Source: Iris pallida
Taxonomy: Eukaryota > Streptophyta > Magnoliopsida > Asparagales > Iridaceae
Assembly: GCA_029216955.1 (NCBI GenBank)
Contig: JANAVB010044017.1
Coordinates: forward strand, 5,266,734 to 5,330,733
Reading direction: 5' to 3'
Length of the DNA: 64,000 nucleotides
In this document: positions 43,986 to 52,094 of the stretch, in pieces
Layout of the letters: each line of letters starts with the position of its first letter
Numbering within the stretch: position 1 is the first letter of the stretch
The notes under the pieces: model-generated
What the model saw: the letters and a program-made list of their open reading frames with translations, nothing else
Database searches by the model: none
Told to the model about the DNA's origin: nothing
Made by a program: the position numbers and the translations under genes

Positions 43986-44345
43986 GTAGAAGATCAACCA
44001 CGTCCATATTACCTCTGAGTTGCTCCTCTACACCCTGCAAAGCAGAATCTTACACTATGTAGGATTGTGCTACTTATCATGTTTACTATGTCCACATTAC
44101 CTCTGAGTAAACATCCCGTACAGACAACCCCCCGATCGCAGAACTTCCATGTCCATATTACCTCTGAGTAGTTCCGTGTATCCCCCCAGAGTCACTCCTA
44201 CCACGTCCATAACACCTCTGAGTAGGAAAATTCTGTCATCTGAACCCGATATTTGCCACGTCCATATTACCTCTGAGCAAACATGTCGATCCTCTCCAAC
44301 TTATTATCTGTACCTAAAAACCAAGGTGCACAAAAGATAATAGGT
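43986..44345 (+). repeat. Gyp2 constant-loop hairpin array
   Basis: Five hairpins share the loop CACGTCCATATTACCTCTGA or a near variant. Stems: gtagaagatcaac 43986/gttgctcctctac 44019 (two mismatches); atgtttac 44079/gtaaacat 44107; gaact 44141/agttc 44170; tcctac 44196/gtagga 44222; tttgc 44252/gcaaa 44277. A palindrome of the second class follows at about 44300-44345. A sixth hairpin is at 45066-45094 (cctat/atagg). Confidence 0.88.
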
Positions 44346-44396
44346 CCACACAAATTACTAGTTCATGACAGTAAAGATGAACACACCAGAAAATTC

Positions 44397-44402
44397 TTTA
44401 TT
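44397..44402 (-). terminator. Poly(A) signal AATAAA of the Gyp2 antisense ORF
   Basis: The minus strand reads AATAAA about 75 bp past the ORF end, matching Gyp1 and Gyp3. Confidence 0.5.
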
Positions 44403-44476
44403 TTGCATTCAAAAGTAAAGAATTACATCCCCAGCAAAGTTTCCAAAAACAAAAACAAAAAAAGAGACTACATTCC

Positions 44477-45036
44477 CTAAACATCATTGGGATTGGCAGA
44501 AAGCTCTTCGATCCGATGCTTCAAGTCTTCAGCCCGAGTCCCTACAGTCGCCAAGACTCGGCATTCAGCTTCTTGACGCATCACCTCCACAGCCTCAGGA
44601 GCAGTATCATTTTCGTACTTGGCGTCCAACTCTTGCAGCTGACAAGTCAGAGAAAGAAGATGGCGGGTAAAAGCTGCTTCTTTCTCTTGGATGCTACGTG
44701 CTCAGCCTGGGCTCGCTCAGCATCTAGTAAAAGTTGGGCTCGCTGGTCTTCAAGAAGGCTAATCTTGGCACTAACCTCCGCTATACTAGCATCCAATGCG
44801 GCCCGTAGCTCCATCTTCTCCTGCATGGACTGAGATAGTCTCTCTGTCGCAGCCTCAGCATCGGCCACCTCGCGATCCCAGATGGCTACCGTGGCCTGAT
44901 AAGACAACTCAACTTCAGCTATCAATTTCTCCTTTTCTGCTTCTATCAGAGCAGAAAAGTCATTCCGCCGACTACTCTGAAGTTCAAAAAGATGCTGGTC
45001 GAGCTCAGCCACCGACGCCTCCAGCATCTCAGCCAT
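44477..45036 (-). pseudogene. Gyp2 antisense ORF: coiled-coil protein
   Basis: From 45036 the protein reads MAEMLEASVAELDQHLFELQSSRRNDFSALIEAEKEKLIAEVELSYQATVAI and continues as an Ala/Glu/Leu-rich heptad protein. A frameshift near 44650 separates its tail (ELDAKYENDTAPEAVEVMRQEAE ... IEELSANPNDV, stop at 44477). Gyp3 carries the homologous segment as the C-terminal part of a much longer antisense gene. The sequence upstream of MAEMLE (mobile domain, promoter, N-terminal block) is missing here, so this is the remaining end of a deleted antisense gene. No enzymatic motif is visible. Confidence 0.68.
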
Positions 45037-45133
45037 ATGATCATGGCACGGTGGAAGTACCCAAACCTATCACGTCCATACTACCTCTGATAGGATTGTC
45101 ACACCTAAACAGCTATACTATCCATGCTTCTTG

Positions 45134-45186
45134 TTCAAAGTATTTCAAAACTTGTCCAAAAGTTTTAAAAACTTTGAAGGAGGTCT
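45134..45186 (+). promoter_or_regulatory. Polypurine tract of Gyp2 within a conserved hairpin
   Basis: GAAGGAGGTCT ends at the LTR. TTCAAAGT (45134) pairs with ACTTTGAA (45171). The arms are the same as in Gyp1 although the loop between them differs in length and sequence. Confidence 0.82.
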
Positions 45187-47850
45187 TGTAGAAGCATGAA
45201 AAAAGAGGGATATTGCTTTTAATCCCACATCGGAAAGGAGAAGAAGAGAGGTCTCATTTTACTCTATATATAGAGCCCTCTTGCCTCCTTTAAAAAGGGC
45301 ACCAAAATAAATAAAGAAAAGGGAGCCCGTTCGAGCCACAAAAAGTTGCAGTAGTTCTTCTCTTCTTCTGGGTTGGCCGCAAGTTCTTCACTCGCTGTCA
45401 AGGCGAGAAAAAGTTGGATTCTGAGTACTATGCACCTTCGCGGGCTAGTACGAAGAACTCCAAGGCGGCACGAGCTATGCTCCATCAATGTGCTATGCTA
45501 GCAGCGAAACCAAAAATATGCGTTGAAAGTCTTACGCACAGTTGATGGTAAGCTGAACAGGGTTGACTCAGGTGCTTTGGCACCCGGAATAGGTCAACTC
45601 TCAAAGTTCCCCTTCCACTTGGGTGTATTTCATGCGCTGGAACCAAGTCCGGGGACAAATCTTCCAGTGTCAAACCCATGCGCCCACGTGGGCTGTGTGC
45701 ATAAAGTGGGTTCCACTCGCAATATGTGCTGCTCTCCTACTTATGATCTGGACGTATTTCTGGTGCTAGAATTGGATTATGGGGCACATCACTCATACAC
45801 TCACCCTGACGCTTGGCTTTGCCATGTGCCTGAAGAGGGTACGTGTGTCACTCATACACTCACCTTGACGCTTGGCTTTGCCATGCGACTGAAGATGGTA
45901 CAAGTGTCAACATCTCCTCACATGATTTATGTACTGTGATCACTCACAGACGTAGATCGGAAGAGACGACCATCATGCACAACTCGTCCCTCACGGGACA
46001 TACTTGTGCTACGGTCGCCATCAACTGCTGCTGCCGCAAGACATTGGCTCCACCACTAAGGCAGTCTGTGTTCCAGCTGTTGTAACATGTTGTGACTGTC
46101 CGACATCGCCTCAGAAACATGATGCCAATTGAAGACTTTGTAACAGCCTACTCTCAACTAGGACCATCACTCAGATGTTTTAGCTAGCCGTGTCGTCTCA
46201 GCTAGCCGCGTCGTCTCAGCCCGGCGAGCTTGGGGCTCTTCCATCATAATGTGGCTTAGGCACATCAAACCCAAACTATGCATTCAACTTAGCACTCAAT
46301 GTCATCTTGTAGAAGAATACTACCAGCAAGTGGCTCGAACATAAACTGCTATGTATATTCCAACTCGGCAAATCTCAGTCTTCTGAAGGAGTTCACCGTA
46401 AAAGCTTCTTCGAACAAGGAGAACCATCACGCACAGTACAACGTCTTGCCAAGGAGGAGGATCAGTCGAATCCATCTTTGTCGAGAAGTCAAGGGAGAGA
46501 CAACAAAACTCTCTCAAACTGTTGCTATTTATATGCCAGGGCAAATCAAAACCATGCACCAAGTGGCAACCTTCCCGAAGTTAGTGTAATGAACTTGTAT
46601 TTATGATAATGAATTTGCCCCTTCGAATTTAGCTAAGTCAGAGAGCCATCAATGCCCCAAAGAACTCAACAGACAGACCAATAAAGATGTGCCATGCAGC
46701 AGATGTGCCGGTCAGATCCCGTGTATCGTACAGATGCGTCGGTCTGTACCAAGCGCCTCGTAAGGATGCGCCCCATGCATCCCTATGCGCCTAGTAGAAC
46801 GCAGAGGAATGAGCCCACTCAAAAGCTCATCGCCCATCAAAAAGCATTAAATGCTGAAGTCTGAGACGACAACAGCCATGCCTCGATGACAGAGCAGCAA
46901 CAGCTTTTTGCAGAAAATAAAGCGCCGCTGACGTCAGCGTCATTATTACTCTCCTCTATCGATTACAAGCCACGTGGCCGACCAACCACTCGCATGCACC
47001 TCCGCAGCCATGCATCCGAAGATTTGTATGCGCCTCAAAAGCCATGTGCCTTAGGCTTACTTCTGATCACAGAAGTCAAGTCACTGCATGTGTCTCCCCA
47101 GCCATATAACCAAAACATGTGCCTTACAAGCCACATGCCCAGACTGGTTCGTGATTCCTAAAGATTACGAGCTAAATCTCTTGATACGCCAGATCCCAGG
47201 CACAGCTCATCAGATCCCTCTCCACCAAATTCGAGATCTTTGAGCCACGGACATACGCCACGTGTCTTTCGACTTAGTTCAGTCCATGAAGGGGTGCTAA
47301 CCACCCAAGATCTCAGCAACCAAAGAATCCTCTCATTCGCCACGTGTCAGCTCTTCCGCAGCACTACAGGCGCAACAGGAAGGATTCAATCCCCAAATCA
47401 GGGCGCATCAATCATGCGCCCCTGCCATCATCAACTACGTGGCGTTCCCACGACCAGGCGCATCCGACATATGCGCGCATGAGCAGCCAGCCTACAAGCT
47501 ATAAATAGAAGGATCATTCCTTCATCAGGACACACACACAGAGTCAAAGACAGACATAACGAGATCATCAGAGTTACAGAGACGTACGTCCACTCATACA
47601 TAGAGATCGGAAGAGACACTCAACGTCTTCTTCCCCTTCGTAAGCTCCGACATCCAGAGCAACCAAGACCTTCAGAGAACCTAAAATCGTCGTCAGATCG
47701 TCAACGGAGTCAACGTATTACCACTCGCTCCATCGACACAGGACCCAGATAAAAACAAAAGTGTACTCCTAGGACTACATCTAAGTCCTACATTGTAATA
47801 CTGTTCTATTTGTAATTTAAATTCCAATTCAAACATTTTAATAGCAAACA
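45187..47850 (+). repeat. Gyp2 3' LTR (2664 bp)
   Basis: The partner of the 5' LTR, with the same captured ORF1 segment, 59-bp duplication, antisense TATA (46526) and TATA box (47500). Its end reads ATAGCAAACA where the 5' LTR has ATGGCAAACA, so the ORF1 start codon is lost in this copy. Confidence 0.92.
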
Positions 47851-47855
47851 ATGAG
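47851..47855. repeat. Gyp2 target site duplication, right copy
   Basis: ATGAG, identical to the left copy. Confidence 0.92.
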
Positions 47856-48290
47856 CAGTGCATGCTGATGCATACTGGCACATGCATGCTGGCACATGCA
47901 TACTGGCGCATGCATGCTTGCACATGCTGTCACGGTGTATGCTGTAGATGGTGCCTTTTGGCCCATGGCATATGCTGTCCTAGCGCATGCTGTCCCTGGC
48001 ACATGTTGTCATGGCGTATGCTGTGGATGGTGCCTTTTAGCCCATAGCACATGTTGTCCTAGCGCATGTTGTCCCTTCCACATGCTGTCTTGGTGTATGC
48101 TGTTCCTGGCACATGCTATCTCTGGTACATGCTGTCCTGGCACATGCATGTTGGCGCATGTTGTCCTGTCGTATGCTGTCCCTGGTACATGCTGTCCTTG
48201 GCGCTTAATGTCCTGGCACTTGCATGCTGGAGCATGCTGTCCTAGCACATGTTGTCCCTGGCATATGCTGTCCTTTTGACCCCCTTATGC
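47856..48290. repeat. Degenerate minisatellite, TGGCACATGCTGTCC-like
   Basis: About twenty irregular copies of a 15 to 23-bp unit built on GGCACATGCTGTCC. No gene is seen; the cysteine-rich and alanine-rich frames read from it are repeat artefacts. Confidence 0.8.
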
Positions 48291-48530
48291 CATTTCTTGC
48301 CATGATAGTTCTTGTTGCATTTATCCATGCTTGTTCCTTTGGTCCTTAGTGTAATGTTGTGATCCTTGCTTTTACTTGACTTGACCTGTGACGACCCGAC
48401 TTAATAACTTGTTGAGCATAATATGGCTTAAACTTGATAAGATTTGACTGGACTTGACATGTACACGACATGATAACTCGTGATAGTGACCCGTCGTGGT
48501 GCACTCTTGACAAGCAACTTGACATGATAA
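48291..48530. other. Unassigned host DNA with CTTGACATGATAA repeats, left of Cop2
   Basis: It holds one copy of a roughly 60-bp unit (GATAACTCGTGATAGTGACC ... ACTTGACATGATAA). The next copy lies right of Cop2 (from 58233). Confidence 0.6.
48526..48530. repeat. Cop2 target site duplication, left copy
   Basis: GATAA, repeated exactly at 58233-58237. Confidence 0.92.
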
Positions 48531-49011
48531 TGAAGAATAGTTTGGCAACTCTAGAGGGGGGTGAATAGAGTATATATATAAAAATGACCAATTAAAAATA
48601 ACTCTTTCACCAAAAATAAATAATCAGAGTAAAGTACGAAAAATAAAAGGAGATCAAAAGAGCATACGCAAACACAGCGATTTTAACCTGGTTTCCCTCG
48701 TGGAGGACTAGTCCAGGCCTGAGAACTCTAGCTCAGGATTCAAATCCACTATTTGTGAAATAGTAGTTTACAACCGTGCCTTTACTTCAGAAGAGCACGT
48801 CAACTTCTAACAGAGGATCGCAGTGGCGATTTGTTTGGAATTGTCCAAGCGACTTCTTCGACTCTTGTACAAGAATCCTAACTGAGAGATGCTGAGCACT
48901 CGAGACTTAGGAGGCTTGTGGCTAGTAGATGGGAAGGATATGGCTTATTTGAGCTTATAAGAGAGAAGAGAAGAGAAGATTGGATAGATTGGAATGAGAG
49001 AATTCATGCCC

Positions 49012-49019
49012 TATTTATA
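49012..49019 (-). promoter_or_regulatory. TATA box of Cop2 3' LTR
   Basis: TATAAATA on the minus strand, about 115 to 170 bp downstream of the palindromes in the sense of transcription. Confidence 0.7.
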
Positions 49020-49133
49020 GTGTTTTTATAGGCAGAATTCGGCCAGAATTCGGGTAGGAAAATTCAAATATTTGGCCGTTGGACAACTAGCAACCAGCTA
49101 ACCCTAAAATTAGGGTTCCTGATTACTAGAGGA

Positions 49134-49183
49134 CAGAGTTCGGCCCGAACTCTGTGTGGAGGCAGAGTTCGGCCCGAACTCTG
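49134..49183 (-). promoter_or_regulatory. Paired palindromes GAGTTCGG/CCGAACTC upstream of the Cop2 TATA box
   Basis: Two copies of a 21-nt inverted repeat (CAGAGTTCGG, C, CCGAACTCTG) lie 8 bp apart. They are repeated in the 5' LTR at 57890 and 57919 and recur near the internal promoter at 51651-51702. Confidence 0.75.
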
Positions 49184-49476
49184 TCTCCAGAGCACAGAGT
49201 GGTTCAAAGGGGACCATTTGGGAATTTCTGGTTTGGTGGAGCTTTGGGATTTTTGGGTAGGCTATAGTCTAAGTTTCAAGAGCTCAGCATGACTCAGATT
49301 ACATTAGTCTAGACTCAAAGAAAGTGTAAAATACAGACTCGAATCAACTGAGACACGGAAGCTGAGCTGTCTTCTGTCTTGAGCTTAATGCAGACGTCGT
49401 GTGTCGTATTGAATTATTACAGATATTATTTAGTCAATATTGTCAATATTTGGTTGACTGTGACTTTGTGTCAACA

Positions 49477-49645
49477 ATCTCCCCCATATTGATAATTGAC
49501 AAAATAATATATGTATATTCAACATTCATACCTGGACACAGTTGATCATAGCAACATAGCTCCCCCATAATTGATGTCAAGCTAGAAATAAGAGCTCCCC
49601 CGTGATCAGTGAACGGCGCAGAGCTAGAAGAGATAGCTCCCCCGT
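49477..49645 (-). promoter_or_regulatory. Cop2 polypurine tract and repeated copies
   Basis: The minus strand has AATATGGGGGAGAT next to the LTR and three further GGGGGAGCT copies at about 49559, 49593 and 49636. Multiple polypurine tracts are a described Sirevirus feature. Confidence 0.82.
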
Positions 49646-50075
49646 AAAGAATGCATTGAACCTGTATAATATCTCCAAAAAGCACAAACAAGCACAGATA
49701 TACGAAAGCGAAAGATATGATACCAAATATATATCTAGCCAGAATATACATAGTTCTTCCCCTTTTGGCAGTTAGCAATATAGACTGCATATGAATGATA
49801 GATCATATAAACTGTAGTATAGACAATTAAGAGTGATGCAACCACACCAAGCAGAGAAGAAACAGTGTATGACTAAACAAAATGAGTCACTAGCATAAAG
49901 TAAAACTATGATAATGAGCATAAAATGTCATCCACAAAACCAAGTGTCAAACACACAACCAGAGTTTGAGTACATAAAACCAAGGACATAAATCCATAAG
50001 AAACTAAATAACTGAAATCAAAAAGCATCAACTAAGATCATCATCAGTAGCAGCAGCAGATCTAGCCAATCTCCA
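49646..50075. other. Cop2 non-coding 3' region
   Basis: Between the repeated polypurine tracts and the extra ORF. AT-rich with no supported gene. Confidence 0.6.
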
Positions 50076-51344
50076 TCACGGAGCATGAGAAGGTCCTGGA
50101 GGGTCTGAAGGACCAGGGAAGGAGCGACGGGGGTCCAGAAATGGAGCATCCGGATCCATGTAACGCATGACCCATGGATCATCAATGCGATGGCCCGCGC
50201 GCTCAGGATCCTGCTCCATGGGAATGTGCAGATGATGAGATATGGAGTACCGTATATCATGCAGGGAGTTGCCGAGGGCACTCATCTGTAGAGTAGTACG
50301 ATAATCCAGCTGGGTCCAGCGCTCGTCCTCAAGGTCAAAACGATCCCGGAGCATAGTCTGAATAGACTCAAGAGTGGCAGATGGAAGTGGTGCATCCTGA
50401 CCGAGTGGAGGGGCGTCAGGCTCCTCATCAGCAGAATGCTCAGAAGCCTCAGGAGAGGCGACGACTGCCTGAGAACGTCGTGCCTTAGACAGGAAAGCAG
50501 GAGCAGGCAAGAACTGACAGTCATGAATAGGAATAATGAACGCACGAAAAACCATAGGAAGATATAAAGGATAAACCAATGCTCTTGGTTTCTTCCTATA
50601 ATTTATCATCCAGTCCATCATTGTCCTAGGAAGATTGAAGGGGATACGATAATGAAGGTGATACAAAGCAGATATCTCAAAGTAGGTAACTTCATCAGTG
50701 GAGCCAGCTTTTGGCAAGATAGTGTTAAAAATGATTCGATGAAGTTCATAGAAATATGGGTTGAGGTGCTTGGCCATAAGTTTGCGAGGACTTATGTTAG
50801 GAGCACATAATTCCTCCTTGAAACCTTCAAGAGAAGTGTCGCCAACAAATTGAAATTGACGAGCTTCCACAAGTTTATCTCAAGCATCGAGATTAAAAAG
50901 ATCAAGAACATCCCCCAACTCAGAATCATTGAAAGCAATGTCAATACCGGCAACCCGGGAATAGATGTGGGTTGCATCGAAAGTTAAATTGCAATAAAAC
51001 ATTTGGATTGCGCTACGGTAAATGACAAAGTTTGAGGCAACTAACGCATCCAAACATAGATCACGAAACAATGATTCATATTGAGAAAAGATTATAAAAT
51101 TTATCAGATGTCCCCCGAACACCGGACGAGTCCGAAAGTCGCTAAACCATGCATTAGATGCGTCTAGCGACACAAATAATCGCTCGTCATATGTATTCGG
51201 ATCATGGGGACAAGGCGGGTTGAACAACGGATGAATGGGTTGTTGTTCAACTACTTGCTCAATTGGAGGAGGAGGATTCGAAGAGGAAGCTCCCTCAGTT
51301 CGAGTCCTTTTCCCACGATTGGGCAAGCGAGGAGCCATTTGCAA
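50076..51344 (-). pseudogene. Cop2 extra ORF after pol (putative plant transposon protein-like), one stop
   Basis: One frame of about 422 codons is interrupted by a single TGA at 50880. It starts MAPRLPNRGKRTRTEGASSSNPPPPIEQ (an upstream in-frame MQ precedes it). The central region is FSDFRTRPVFGGHLINFIIFSQYESLFRDLC, FYCNLTFDATHIYSRVAGIDIAFNDSELGDVL, then FKEELCAPN, YELHRIIFNTILPKAGSTDEVTYFEISALYHLHYRIPFNLPRTMMDWM. The C-terminal third is Pro/Asp/His-rich. The pattern resembles the putative plant transposon protein family, and Cop1 carries a homologue at the same place. No hydrophobic signal or membrane segment typical of an envelope protein is obvious. Its role is unknown. A promoter-like region lies just upstream. 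Confidence 0.72.
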
Positions 51345-51551
51345 GAAAATAGAGAACTTGAAATGGAGAGAAAGAAGGGGATATACCTGAAACCAACAAC
51401 AAACAGTGGAAGAGAATGATGAGAAACCCCTTTCCCTTGATTTTGAGGAGCAATGGAGTACTTCTAGATCAAAAACTAGGGTTAGGGTTTGTAGGAAGAA
51501 GGTTGGAGAGGTGGAGAAGAAGGAAATAGTGAAGGAGAGAGAAGAAAACCC

Positions 51552-51702
51552 AAAATATAAGAGAGGGTTTTCGTTGGTCGGAAGAAATTCTGACCGTATG
51601 ATCTAAACTGATCCAACGACAGAGGCTGATCCCGACGCTGGACCAATAGGGACCGAACTCGGCCCGAACTCTGTTAGGGGCAGAGTTCGGCCCGAGTTCT
51701 GA
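51552..51702 (-). promoter_or_regulatory. Internal promoter of the Cop2 extra ORF
   Basis: Going down the minus strand: GAGTTCGG/CCGAACTC words (51702-51651), then TTATATTTT (51560-51552), then a CT-rich leader with AAACCCTAACCCTAG and a possible splice acceptor (GGTTTCAG) before the ATG at 51344. The layout equals that of Cop1. Confidence 0.6.
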
Positions 51703-52094
51703 ATTAGTGGTCCAGAACTTAAAACAGGCTGAAGAGATGAAAAAATGGTTAAGTGTTGAAGAAAAAAGGTAGAGAGGATAAAAGTATGATGAATGCATTG
51801 AAGTACATAGAGAGGTACACAAAAGTCAGAATGAACTTTAGAAAAATCAATTAGGCAATATTAAATCGAAACAAACCATATAATAAACAAGGAAATATAT
51901 TGTAATTCAATATTTTGAATTTGCCATGGGTTAGCTGCAGGGGCCGGATCCCAGCTAGCGGTAGTCCTGAGGACTAGTGCACCGTATCGCTTAGGCTTTT
52001 ACGCCTTGTTGTCAGAAGGACCCTTTCGGCTTGTACCCATACCAAATTCGTCGTAAAAGAATCAAAATATACTCGATATTTATGCAGGTGAGTC
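51703..52094. other. Cop2 spacer between pol and the internal promoter
   Basis: No ORF. It contains CCGGATCCCAGCTAGCGG near 51950; the matching Cop1 spacer is at 11140-11410. Confidence 0.6.

Larger units (their letters stand above)
35706..47850 (+). mobile_element. Gyp2: Tat-type gypsy element with both LTRs, internally deleted
   Basis: About 12.1 kb with TG...CA LTRs and an ATGAG duplication. Inside are a tRNA-Arg-like primer site, an extra ORF1, gag, then a deletion of protease and most of reverse transcriptase, the second RNase H, integrase, a hairpin array, an antisense ORF and a polypurine tract. It cannot move on its own. Confidence 0.92.
48531..49476 (-). repeat. Cop2 3' LTR
   Basis: On the plus strand it runs from TGAAGAATAG to TGTGTCAACA. 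It holds a TATA box at 49012-49019 and two 21-nt palindromes at 49134 and 49163. Confidence 0.94.

Noticed and set aside
43986..44345. CRISPR-like array (conserved word with variable neighbours)
   Set aside because: Plant nuclear context, irregular spacing, and the variable parts are self-complementary stems, not spacers.
47862..48279. Cys/His-rich ORF (127 codons)
   Set aside because: Read from the GGCACATGCTGTCC minisatellite; no start context or domain.
48387..48400. TGTGACGACCCGAC as a gypsy LTR start
   Set aside because: No partner end or duplication found in the window.
50018..50545. Hydrophobic 87-codon ORFs on the minus strand as envelope-like membrane protein
   Set aside because: They are out-of-frame shadows of the extra Cop2 ORF, which is supported by homology to Cop1.
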